DNA from: Lithobates sylvaticus
Taxonomy: Eukaryota; Chordata; Amphibia; Anura; Ranidae
Direction of reading: 5' to 3'
Assembly (NCBI GenBank): GCA_028564925.1
Contig: CM053030.1
Span: forward strand, 404,813,603-404,877,602
DNA: 64,000 bases
Shown here: positions 46,439 to 56,472 of the stretch, in pieces
Numbering within the stretch: the first letter of the stretch is position 1
Layout: each line of letters opens with the position of its first letter
Program-made: the position numbers and the translations under genes
The notes under the pieces: generated by a model
What the model was told of the DNA's origin: nothing
Database searches by the model: none
The model's input: only the letters and a program-made list of their open reading frames with translations

Positions 46439-48888
46439 ATGGCGGACACATTCTCAGCCAGTAGCGCGGAGGAAAGCCAAGAAGCCAACACATCTGCATC
46501 CAGCAGCAGATATAAGGCCACCAATATGGCCTTTGAAGAGATGGTGGAGATGGTGGACATCCTCCAAAGGGAAGATTGCGACGGGGAAAATGGCCCGTAC
46601 CCTCGACCCAACTTGCGCAAGGACAAGATTCTCACTACAATCGTCAGCACCCTGGAGCATAAATTCGGCGTACGAAGGGGCAAGGATCAACTGCGCAAGC
46701 GATGGTCCGACATCAAATCCAGGGAGCACGATCAGTACAGGAGAATTCGAAAAGCCATCAAAAAAAGTAAGTCAAGCACGTGCGCTACTATGGTTATACT
46801 TGATATGTCTAATCTTGCGCAGATGTAATTACCATTCGTACGTGAAACTTGCGCAGATGTAATTTCCATTCGTACGTGAAACTTGCGCAGATGTAATTAC
46901 CATTCGTACGTGAAACTTGCGCAGATGTTATTACCATTCGTACGTGAAACTTGCGCAGATGTAATTACCATTCGTACCTGAAACTTGCGCAGATGTAATT
47001 ACCATTCGTACGTGAAACTTGCGCAGATGTTATTACCATTCGTACGTGAAACTTGCGCAGATGTAATTAACATTCGTACGTGAAACTTGCGCAGATGTAA
47101 TTACCATTCGTACCTGAAACTTGCGCAGATGTAATTACCATTCGTACGTGAAACTTGCGCAGATGTAATTACCATTCGTACGTGAAACTTGCGCAGATGT
47201 TATTACCATTCGTACGTGAAACTTGCGCAGATGTAATTACCATTCGTACGTGAAACTTGCGCAGATGTAATTACCATTCGTACGTGAAACTTGCGCAGAT
47301 GTTATTACCATTCGTACGTGAAACTTGCGCAGATGTAATTACCATTCGTACGTGAAACTTGCGCAGATGTTATTACCATTCGTACGTGAAACTTGCGCAG
47401 ATGTAATTACCATTCGTACCTGAAACTTGCGCAGATGTTATTACCATTCGTACCTGAAACTTGCGCAGATGTTATTACCATTCGTACCTGAAACTTGCGC
47501 AGATGTTATTACCATTCGTACGTGAAACTTGCGCAGATGTAATTACCATTCGTACCTGAAACTTGCGCAGATGTTATTACCATTCGTACCTGAAACTTGC
47601 GCAGATGTTATTACCATTCGTACGTGAAACTTGCGCAGATGTAATTACCATTCGTACCTGAAACTTGCGCAGATGTAATTACCATTCGTACGTGAAACTT
47701 GCGCATATTTGATGAAAGTTCCGTTTGTCTTCATAACGTTTATTGAGTTTACCTGGCTTTGGGTTGTTGGAGTTGTAAGGTTGTTTATTATTGTCACTAT
47801 CTATACAATTACTGCTGTAGTAAGGGTTTTAGGGGTAACTTACACAGGGACTCCAGAGGCTGTTTTGGGGGGGGGGGATAAATATGTTAAGCAGGGTCTC
47901 ATGCTCACAATTCCCAAAAAATGCTCATCATCTATAAATACTGTAGGTGGTGACTTTTCAAAGAAGTACACTCACCTGTCCCTTGGAAGGTGCAGCTACA
48001 ATCTCTGATCTTGCAATCATGAAATTAATGTTTGCGGCTTCACTTCCCGGGTCACTATTGGGCATGCGCCAGTTGCGCAATGCAATAGGACTGGTCCGCG
48101 CGAGCTCGGGGACCCCTGTGTGTCCCAGCAGACAGCACGGTGGGACGGGATGTGGCGTATACTTCTGTGGGAGTCTAAGGCCGGATGTGTGTGCAAATAC
48201 CTGCCTTACACAGGTATCTGCAACCCATCCCCCCTAAAAGGTTCAAAATAAGACACCACAGGGGTGCAGGGATCCAATGAGCGGAAGTTCAAATTTAGGG
48301 TTGAAGGGCGGTTTAAGTATTGGAGTTTCATTAGATAGACATTTCAATTCTGTCTTCAAGTAGGATCTTCTAACAAACTGCTAATAATTGGCAAGACTTT
48401 TAAACAATGTTTACTAATCCTATTTTGGCACTCAAATATCAGTGTGATTCAAAGTGTACCTTTTTGTGTTCCATTACCATAGGGGGCAAAAGACTCAGAC
48501 GTCAGTCCGAACCTACGAGGACCTCCCGGCATCACCAGACTAATTGGGCAGTTAGCCCAAGCCCGCGCATGGATGTGGCGGAACAGGTCGTTGAAGTGGA
48601 TCAAATCTGCACCCCACCAAGTGAGTGTCTCAGAACACAGATTGAGCTAATTAATTAAGGTCTGCATGTTTTTGACACTTTTTTTCTTGTGTTTTATCTA
48701 CCCAACTTTTAGGTGATGCTGATCTGTTTGTGGAAGGACAAGCTGCGGAGCCATTTTCAACTGACAGTGCCCACAGGCTTATTGGCCAGATCATGGCCTG
48801 GAATCTGCAGCTGGAAAATATGCAGAAGGAGATGGCCACCATGCAGCAGGGAATGAAGGACATGATTGATGTTTTGGGGAGAATCTAA
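46439..48888 (+). CDS. Myb/SANT-like DNA-binding protein of Harbinger (three exons, 213 aa)
   Basis: I read exons 46,439-46,766, 48,483-48,620 and 48,713-48,888. Donors are GTAAGT and GTGAGT, acceptors ACCATAG and CTTTTAG, and all phases agree. The start MADTFSASSAEESQE follows a CpG-rich promoter. Residues about 28-105 form the Myb/SANT-like (trihelix-type) domain: AFEEMVEMVDIL, YPRPNLRKDKI, FGVRRGKDQLRKRWSDIKSR. A basic link KKRGKRLRRQSEP spans the first splice. The C-terminal third ends in a coiled-coil-like heptad stretch (IGQIMAWNLQLENMQKEMAT ... IDVLGRI). In zebrafish and related Harbinger systems, and in the host relative NAIF1, this partner binds subterminal DNA and brings the transposase into the nucleus. 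No break is seen. Intron 1 contains a 34-bp minisatellite. Confidence 0.82.
46813..47705 (+). repeat. 34-bp minisatellite, 26 units, in Myb intron 1
   Basis: Units begin ACTTGCGCAGATGTAATTAC and continue CATTCGTACGTGAA. Only two positions vary often (GTAATT/GTTATT and TACGTG/TACCTG). Variants follow a partly regular order, e.g. repeated A-G, T-G, A-C trios early and A-C, T-C, (T-C), T-G sets late, implying multi-unit duplication. There are no spacers, so this is not CRISPR-like. Confidence 0.97.
47706..48482 (+). other. Rest of Myb intron 1
   Basis: A G-run lies near 47,868. There is a GC-richer segment at about 48,040-48,200 with small open frames, and ordinary intron sequence up to the AG at 48,481-48,482. 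No separate gene is supported. Confidence 0.5.
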
Positions 48889-48933
48889 AGACCCCTTTTA
48901 CATTTCTTAACATCAATCATGTCCTTCATTCCC
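48849..48933 (+). terminator. Perfect 25-bp hairpin across the Myb stop codon
   Basis: The last coding stretch GGGAATGAAGGACATGATTG... (48,849-48,873) is repeated perfectly in inverse orientation at 48,909-48,933, with the stop codon (48,886-48,888) in the 35-nt loop. In RNA this is a strong stem at the end of the message. Because the transposase gene converges on it, antisense or mRNA-end roles are possible. The structure is seen directly; a terminator-like role is inference. Confidence 0.45.
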
Positions 48934-48964
48934 CTTTTGATGCGCTGTTTTACTAATTTTAGAG

Positions 48965-49182
48965 GCCAAATTTTTAATATGCACACGGTATGTCAACATG
49001 TGCTATGTGCCATCAGGGGATCTCAATGGACGCATTTGGTGTTTGCAACCCCTAATGCTAGTAGGTGAGAGGGAAGGGGTTTCACACACAAAACACGTCC
49101 ATTGATTCCCCATGATGGAACATAGCACATGTTGACATTACCCATTTTCCAGTTAAATTAGTGTGCATATTCAAAATTTGGC
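48965..49182. repeat. ~218-bp imperfect inverted repeat between convergent genes
   Basis: The left arm (48,965-49,047) contains GCCAAATTTT, TATGCACAC, GTCAACATGTGCTATGT and the right arm (about 49,080-49,182) their complements in reverse order, ACATAGCACATGTTGACAT, GTGTGCATAT, AAAATTTGGC. The centre is near 49,065. It may be a small nested fold-back element or a structured 3' end shared by both genes. Confidence 0.75.
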
Positions 49183-49317
49183 TTCTACTGTTCATGGGTT
49201 ACCTGTTGAACTTTGTAAGTTCTGGACTTTTACATTGTGTAAATAATTTCAAATGCTAAGCCTAAATTTTTTAACATTTTTAAACATGTTTTTATGTTTG
49301 TTTTAAAAAATCAATCA

Positions 49318-49553
49318 CAAAAAAAAAAAAAAATATGTTGTGAGAAAAACACCAAAAATATGTAAAAAAGATAACATAAAAAAATAAAAAAAAATGTTGT
49401 GAGAAAAACACCAAAAATATGTAAAAAAGATAACATAAAAAAAAAAAAAAAATGTTGTGAGAAAAACACCAAAAAAAATGTAAAAAAGATAACATAAAAA
49501 AAAAAAAAAAAATGTTGTTAAAAAAAAAAAAAAAAAAAAATAACCAAAAATAC

Positions 49554-49589
<36 letters not shown>

Positions 49590-49590
49590 T
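49318..49590. repeat. A-rich tandem repeat (~60-bp units)
   Basis: Three to four units built from TGTTGTGAGAAAAACACCAA and ATGTAAAAAAGATAACAT separated by A-runs, ending in long poly-A. It generates a phenylalanine-only open frame on the minus strand that is not a gene. Confidence 0.9.
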
Positions 49591-49858
49591 GGATGTGCAC
49601 TATAATAAAAAAAATAATGTTTGCACAAATTAAAAAATGTGTGGCTTCTTCTTTTTAAATACTACCAGTTTGACAAAAACATGTTGTGGTTCATTGACAA
49701 AGGGGCTTATTTACTAAACGCTAAACAAGTTTGCCACTATTAAGATGTGCACTAGGACAACATATAAAACAGGCCAAATTAAAAGCAAAACAATACGAAA
49801 CTACCAATATTTCAAACATAAATAACTGTATTTATTCTTTGTAAATCAAAAAGATGGT

Positions 49859-52800
49859 TTAAGGGTCTGCTGCCATTTCAATGGCCCCCCTACCATTAAA
49901 ATACTGTAAATAAAGGTCCCGCACTTGCTGGGCTGATTGTGGTGCCGAACCAATACGGCGATTATCCAGCCCTGTCATGTTGCCTTCCACTCCGGCCTCA
50001 GGGCCAATTGGTAAGGAGTATGTTCCTGAATGTTTGCGTAAATAATTGTGCATGACACAGCATGCAAGAATAATAGTATTGAGTTTGTACTCTGCCAGAT
50101 GTAGGGATGTAAGGAGCAATCTGAAACGGTTGGCCATAATACCAAAGGCATTTTCCACCACCCTTCTTGCTCTGGCCAACCGATAATTAAAAATCCTCCT
50201 CTCAGGGGTGAGGGATCGTTGGGGAAATGGCCTCATCAGATGGTCACCCAGACCGAACGCCTCGTCGGCAATGAAGACGAAGGGGAGTCCCTCCACATTA
50301 TCTTCATCTGGTGGCAGCTCCAGCCCACCAGTCTGGAGACGATGACCGAACTCCGTGTGGTTGAAGACTCCTCCGTCCGACATCCGGCCGTTTTTCCCCA
50401 CATCCACATACAGAAAGTCATATTGTGCCGACACCACCGCCATCAACACGATACTATGGAACCCCTTATAATTCCAATAGTATGACCCCGAATGGGGTGG
50501 GGGCACAATTCGCACATGTTTGCCGTCAATCGCCCCTCCGCAGTTGGGAAAGTCCCAACGGGCAGCAAACTGGGAAGCCACAGTCTGCCATTCCTGTGGC
50601 GTGGAGGGACACTGTGAAGTCAAACAGAAAGATACAATTTAAATTATAAACCAGGCAAAACACCAAACTAAATGCAACAAATTAACAAACAATTTGGAAG
50701 AACATATGTATTTATTTTGTAAATCCTTGAAATAAAGCCAAAAGATTAAGGATAAAAGGGACAAATCTCTGATTGATGACCCCTCTGATGGACCAGAGAA
50801 GATAATAATGGGGATGTGGGTGGGGAGTAAATAATTGTAAGGTCACACAATACACATGCAATTAATTAAAGGTGTGTGTGGGGGGGGGGATAATTACAAG
50901 CTGACCAAAACCACATGCTATTAATTATCAGGGGGTGTGGGGGTGGGGGGGATAATTACAAGCTGACCAAAACCACATGCTATTAATTATCAGGGGGTGT
51001 GGGGGTGTGGGGGGGGGGGATAATTACAAGCTGACCAAAACCACATGCTATTAATTATCAGGGGGTGTGGGGGTGGGGATAATTACAAGCTGACCAAAAC
51101 CACATGCTATTAATTATCAGGGGGTGTGGGGGTGGGGATAATTACAAGCTGACCAAAACCACATGCTATTAATTATCAGGGGGTGTGGGGGTGTGGGGAT
51201 AATTACAAGCTGACCAAAACCGCATGCTATTAATTATCAGGGGGTGTGGGGGTGTGGGGGGGGGGGCGATAATTACAAGCTGACCAAAACCACATGCTAT
51301 TAATTATCAGGGGGTGTGGGGGTGGGGATAATTACAAGCTGACCAAAACCACATGCTATTAATTATCAGGGGGTGTGGGGGTGGGGATAATTACAAGCTG
51401 ACCAAAACCACATGCTATTAATTATCAGGGGGTGTGGGGGTGTGGGGGGGGGGGGATAATTACAAGCTGACCAAAACCACATGCTATTAATTATCAGGGG
51501 GTGTGGGGGTGGGGATAATTACAAGCTGACCAAAACCACATGCTATTAATTATCAGGGGGTGTGGGGGTGGGGATAATTACAAGCTGACCAAAACCACAT
51601 GCTATTAATTATCAGGGGGTGTGGGGGTGTGGGGGTGGGGATAATTACAAGCTGACCAAAACCACATGCTATTAATTATCAGGGGGTGTGGGGGTGGGGA
51701 TAATTACAAGCTGACCAAAACCACATGCAATCAATTATCAGGGGGTGTGGGGGGGGTGTGGGGGGGGGATAATTACAAGCTGACCAAAACCACATGCTAT
51801 TAATTATCAGGGGGTGGGGGGGGGGGGATAATTACAAGCTGACCAAAACCACATGCTATTAATTATCAGGGGGTGTGGGGGTGGGGATAATTACAAGCTG
51901 ACCAAAACCACATGCTATTAATTATCAGGGGGTGTGGGGGTGTGGGGGGGGGGGGATAATTACAAGCTGACCAAAACCACATGCTATTAATTATCAGGGG
52001 GTGTGGGGTGGGGATAATTACAAGCTGACCAAAACCACATGCTATTAATTATCAGGGGGTGTGGGGGTGTGGGGGTGGGGATAATTACAAGCTGACCAAA
52101 ACCACATGCTATTAATTATCAGGGGGTGGGGGTGTGGTGGTGGGGATAATTACAAGCTGACCAAAACCACATGCTATTAATTATCAGGGGGTGTGGGGGT
52201 GGGTGGGGGGGGGGATAATTACAAGCTGACCAAAACCACATGCTATTAATTATCAGGGGGTGTGGGGGTGGGGATAATTACAAGCTGACCAAAACCACAT
52301 GCTATTAATTATCAGGGGGTGTGGGGGTGGGGATAATTACAAGCTGACCAAAACCACATGCAATCAATTTAAAATTGAGGGTCAAGGGGGGTGAAAGGGG
52401 TGAAAGGGGGGGTGAGTAAAGCTGTACAATGGAGCTGGTAATATACATTTTTAACCAAAGAAAGTGACTAGGCTAGGGGTGTTTAGGGGGCCAAGCTTCC
52501 ATGCTGGGGAGGTTGGTGCAAGCAAATATGCATGTGACCCACTAAATAATACATTCTTAAAGCTATTTCGATAAGTCAACCATAAAATACTAGACAAAAA
52601 ACCAAAATAAAAAAAAAAAAAAAGGAATAGGGGACATTCATAGAATAGTCCTATCATGGTAATTAGCTAATGATGACATTGATGCACTACATTAGCAAAC
52701 ATACAAGACATAGGTAATTTTAAAAGAGAAGACTTACCTTAATGTATTCCTCCTGCAGGACGTGGATAATGGCAGAACAGGTCTCTGGAATAATGAGCCC

Positions 52801-53193
52801 CAGAGCCTGGGAGGAGATGCCTGTCGTGAACTTGAGGTCCTGCAAGCTTCTCCCCGTCGCCAAGTAACGCAACGTGGCGACTAGCCTCTGCTCCGCACTG
52901 ATGGCTTGCCGCATGCAGGTATTCTGCCTGGTAATATAAGGGGACAGCGAAGCCAACAGACGGTGAAAAATGGGGTCCGTCATCCGGAGATAATTCCTAA
53001 AATCATCAGGATTATTCTCACGGATCTCACGGAGCAAAGGCATATGCGAGAATTGGTCACGCTGGCGCAACCAATTCTTGGTCCATGAACTCCTCCTCAC
53101 CCTGTTCATGGACTGGGCTCGTGCCAAGGTGTTAACCGCAACACCGAGCCCCTGCACAGCACGAACTCGTTCCCGAGTACGTCCACACTCCAT
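49859..53193 (-). CDS. PIF/Harbinger DDE transposase (two exons, 402 aa)
   Basis: Exon 1 is 53,193-52,738 (MECGRTRERVRAVQGLG...), exon 2 is 50,611-49,859. Donor AAG|GTAAGT and acceptor TTGACTTCACAG are good, and the phase-0 join reads EEYIK|CPSTPQEW. It belongs to the DDE_Tnp_4/HARBI1 family. The N-terminal half has the helix-turn-helix-type region (ISAEQRLVATLRYLATGRS, FTTGISSQALGLIIP, about 98-145). The catalytic part has D181 (GGAIDGKHVRI), D222/D231 (VDVGKNGRMSDGGVF; which is catalytic I leave open), the ADEAFGL motif and E305 (ARARRVVENAFGIMANRF). Length is in the family's usual range and no break is seen. It would excise and insert the element at TWA sites, with the Myb-like partner. 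The start has a good context (GAAGCCATGG). The 2.1-kb intron is mostly a G-rich minisatellite. Confidence 0.88.
50838..52377 (+). repeat. ~60-bp G-rich minisatellite in transposase intron
   Basis: About 24 units with a fixed part (ATAATTACAAGCTGACCAAA, ACCACATGCTATTAATTATC) and a variable G part (GGGGGTGTGGGGGTGGGG and longer). The G-runs on the plus strand fit quadruplex-forming sequence; the transposase transcript carries the C-rich strand. Unit length varies from about 57 to 72 through the G part. Confidence 0.97.
52378..52737 (-). other. 5' end of the transposase intron
   Basis: Unique intron sequence with an A-run near 52,612, next to the donor GTAAGT at 52,737-52,732. No other feature. 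Confidence 0.5.
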
Positions 53194-53681
53194 GGCTTCA
53201 AAACGGTCGGCTGATCAAACAAACAACTTAACAGAACGCACTGAAGAACAGCAAGGCCTATGAAGAACGACCTGAAAAACAGGAACGAGCGGACCAGAAC
53301 GGCCTGAGAACAGGTAGGAACTGATCCACACGCACTGAAAGCCAGATACAAACCTCACAAGCACAAACTGAACGGCAGAAGCGAACGAATTAAGCAGAAG
53401 TCTGAGAAGCGCGAATCGTCTCTAACCAAACGTCAACTAACACGCGATACACACGAGATTAGCTGACGGGGCCCAAAGGGTGTCGTTTGGGATCTCGAGC
53501 TTCCTTTTTCTAGTCCCGTCGTACGTGCTGTACGTCATCGCGTGAACCGCCGGACTTTTTGCGTGATCCTGTGTGGTCAAGTCCGTTCGCTTTTTAGTCC
53601 AGCGTACCTAGCGGGAAAGTCCAGCGGATTGTCCGCTGGACTTAGGTCCGCCGGGAAAAGTCCGTACGTGTGTACGAGGCA
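53194..53681 (-). repeat. Transposase leader and right terminal region of Harbinger
   Basis: The promoter and leader of the transposase must lie here; no clear TATA box is seen. A block CGTCGTACGTGCTGTACGTC (about 53,518-53,537) with upstream CTTCCTTTTTCTAGTC recurs in the ~420-bp MITEs. A snap-back palindrome AGTCCAGCGGA-TTG-TCCGCTGGACT lies at 53,618-53,642, and the end reads CGTACGTGTGTACGAGGCA. The CCGCTGGAC words match those of the left end. Confidence 0.7.
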
Positions 53682-54560
53682 TTAGGAGCCTTGACCAATC
53701 CCCAACTTGGATTGGCAGGGGGCAGGCCTCCTTAAATGCCTGGGGAGGAGTTGTCGGGTGGAAGAGCTGGAGTGAGAGAGCGTGGAGGCTGTCGGGGCCC
53801 ACGGGAGCTCCGCAGTCTGGGGGGGTGACCCTGGGCTGGGGCTTGGGTGCATCCAGGAGGAGTGACGAGATCCTGGAAGGAGAGGCACATGAGAGAGCAA
53901 GTAGAGGACAGCGGCAGAGAACACTTGTAAGGGTCTCCAGAGAGGACTACTGGTCACAGTCGGAAGGGCTGGAGAGTGAGCACAGTCAGGAGGACTGGGG
54001 AGGCATGCCTGAGTGAACTGGGAGATTGCAGTTTGAGATGGGTGCAGAACCAGAAGAGAGGACTGTGGGAAGGGCAGTGGAGAGAGGTCATTACATCCTG
54101 GCTGGCAGGCTGGCAGGCTGGCTGGCTGGCAGGACCTGAAGAGAGCTATCTGGGAGTGGTAGCTGAATAGAGGATAGCTAGCACCTGAACTATTTTTACA
54201 CCACAGGGTCCCAAGGTCCCTGCCAGAAAAAGGCAGTTCATTGAGTCTTGGCTGAAGCAGTGTCAGGCCTACCCATGCGGTACTAGCTAGTCCAGAGGAG
54301 TAACAGTCTACAGCAAGTGAAGTGCTGGAGGAGAAAGGGTGTACCACAAGTGTCCCAAGCAAGTTTGCACTGAATATTCCTGGGCATCCAAATTTCCCAT
54401 CCAAGTTTAGTCCTCTCAAATAAAAAAACAAAAAAACAAAGCTATGGACTGTTCTATGTCCCTGAGTGACTGAGAGATGGATGTCTGGCTGGGGGCATGG
54501 CTAAAATAAAATAATAGTCAAACTCTGGGAAAGAACAAGAAATGTAGGCCCTGCAATTTA

Positions 54561-56047
54561 GTTGGCTTCCTGGTATGCTGAGCAATACAATGGTACCATA
54601 GCACACTTTTATGCTAACCAGCAAAAAACTTAACTTAATAGTTTCAACTATTCAGGTTAACACCAGAGGGTTTTTTGCATACATTAGCAAAAACATGTAA
54701 AAAAGCAATAAGGCATCAGGGCACCTCTGTAAGGTGTGGTCTCTGAAACCTAACTAAGCTCAGTCTCAACTATAGAACATATATAGCAATGCATACATAC
54801 TGTAGAGAGCAGGTTACCAGAAGGCAGCCCTCTTCCGCTTCAAAGTACCACAACAAACCAAAATCTCAAAGGCGTCAACTCCAGCAAAGGCAACAGTGGC
54901 GAACACTCGGATCAATTTTAAACTGTTAAATCAGGTTAGGGAGTCTTTGTGGTTAGCTAGCCAAGGGGTGAACTGTATGTATAATCAAAATGTTTCTTTT
55001 TAGGTTTGATTAGTTTAAATTTTAGTTGTGTATGATAGATTTGATCAAAACCCCCATCAGTTTGTTTTTTTATTCTTTCTGTTTGAAAAATATTCCTTCA
55101 CCTTCTGTAATGGAGACATAATAGGATGTTAGAGGATCATGAGTGCAAAAACACATTGACAATTGTGGCTGGAACAGGTATCCTGGGAAATATACAGTTG
55201 TCACTGGACTAGGTGTCCCCATTAGAAGATTTCACAACAGCCAAAATACTATCCTCCAACAGGCACAGTACCGCTATTCTGCAACCACAACCTCTATCAA
55301 CTACCATGTCATCTCCCAACCACTTCTTCCAGCACCCAGTAAAAGTCCTATCTTTAGCAAGAACAATATTCTTTTCTCCACAGCAGCCACAAAAACATTG
55401 CTTCCCAAGGCTCAAGAGACACAATGATATTGCTTCCCCTGGTCATAAAATACCCCATCACCCAAATCAGACACTTCTTCCCAGTTTATACATACCATCC
55501 TCCCTTTTACACAAACAGTCAGCTGCATCTGGGCAGTAGAGCTGGGTGAGATGGAAGAATCAGGAAAAGAAATTATGGAGTCCATGTCTAGTGGAAGGTG
55601 TTCTGATGTAACTGATGAGATACCGGCCACTCTGACATCACCACACTAGCTGCATTTACCCTCTCTGCAAACAAAAAACAGGTATCTCTGAAAGTCACCC
55701 CCCAGGGATTTAATGCGTAAGGGCGGAGCTTGTCTTCACCACGTTATCATGTTTGTGAGTATAGCCATTGGGGTTTCTGGCAGCAATGACATTGCAATAT
55801 CTGTGTTCCTGATTCTCATTGCAGGTTTAACACTTGATACACTGGATATGTTTATGTGAGTTCATTTGGATTGTTTCTTCTTTTAATACATTTAGTAAAA
55901 TGGAGAGTACTATATGCATTTTAATTGTTCTGAGGGAGCTATGAATAAGGATCTGTCAGCTTGCATTTAAGCTTTACCTGGAATGTGCTGCTAAAGCTGG
56001 AAGTGATCATTACCATCATTTTACTCACTTGTGCTTATTTAGACCTC
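54561..56047. other. No recognisable gene or element
   Basis: Non-coding sequence. Open frames at 55,143-55,539 are rich in His, Gln and Thr because of CA-rich composition and have no domain. Confidence 0.35.
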
Positions 56048-56050
56048 TTA

Positions 56051-56469
56051 TGCCCTGTACACGTGGTCGGATTTTGGAAAATGTTCGATGGGAGCTCTTT
56101 ATCGGAAATTCCAACCGTGTGTAGGCTCCATCGGACATTTTCCATCGGAATTTCCGTTGCACAAAATTTGAGATCTGGTTCTCAAATTTTCCGATTGTCG
56201 GAAATTCCGATCGTGTGTACACAATTCCGATACACAAAGTTCCACGCATGCTCGGAATCAAGCAGAAGAGCCGCACTGGCTATTGAACTTCATTTTTCTT
56301 GTCTCGTCGTACGTGTTGTACGTCACCGCGTTCTTGACTTTCGCAATTTCCGACCAACTTTGTGTGACCGAGTGTATGCAAGACAAGTTTGAGCCAACAT
56401 CTGTTGGAAAAAATCAATGGATTTTGTTGTCGGAATGTCCGATCAATGTCCGATCGTGTGTACGGGGCA
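56051..56469. mobile_element. Harbinger MITE 3 (419 bp)
   Basis: Ends TGCCCTGTACACGTGGTCGG and CGATCGTGTGTACGGGGCA, with TTA at 56,048-56,050 and 56,470-56,472. Its centre (CTTCATTTTTCTTGTCTCG, TCGTACGTGTTGTACGTCAC) matches the right subterminal block of the autonomous element and the inverse of MITE 2. It is non-autonomous. Confidence 0.9.
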
Positions 56470-56472
56470 TTA

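Larger units (their letters stand above)
43289..53681. mobile_element. Complete 10.4-kb three-gene PIF/Harbinger transposon
   Basis: The terminal repeats are TGCCGCGTACACACG at the left and, inverted, TGCCTCGTACACACG at the right. TTA target duplications lie at 43,286-43,288 and 53,682-53,684. From left to right it holds a palindrome-rich left end, a long TA microsatellite, a MADF-domain gene (minus), a shared promoter region, a Myb/SANT-like gene (plus), hairpins, an A-rich repeat block, a DDE transposase gene (minus) and the right end. Transposase and Myb genes read open across all inferred exons, and the MADF gene has two frameshifts. It is far longer than usual for Harbinger elements (generally a few kb), mainly because of intron minisatellites. 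A second copy starts at 62,127. Confidence 0.92.
43059..54560 (+). repeat. Possible LTR-like fossil repeat split by the Harbinger element
   Basis: Left part about 43,059-43,288 (starting TGTAGCATCCTCTAGTT), right part 53,682 to about 54,560. I remember the two parts as contiguous in a frog repeat, and the junction GGTATTC-TTA-GGAGCC fits a single sequence with TTA as Harbinger target. The TG start, GC-rich body and AATAAA-like signal near 54,420 suggest a solo LTR, but no internal genes are present and the class is uncertain. It is older than the Harbinger insertion. Confidence 0.35.

Noticed and set aside
46813-47705. Regular 34-bp repeats as a CRISPR array
   Set aside because: Units are directly head-to-tail with no unique spacers, inside an intron of a eukaryotic transposon gene.
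49292-49600. 102-codon Phe-rich frame as a membrane protein
   Set aside because: It is poly-A/T low-complexity sequence read on the minus strand.
53682-54431. 249-codon minus-strand frame (Ser/Leu/Pro-rich) as a protein gene
   Set aside because: It lies antisense in an interspersed repeat, has no domain and shows biased composition.
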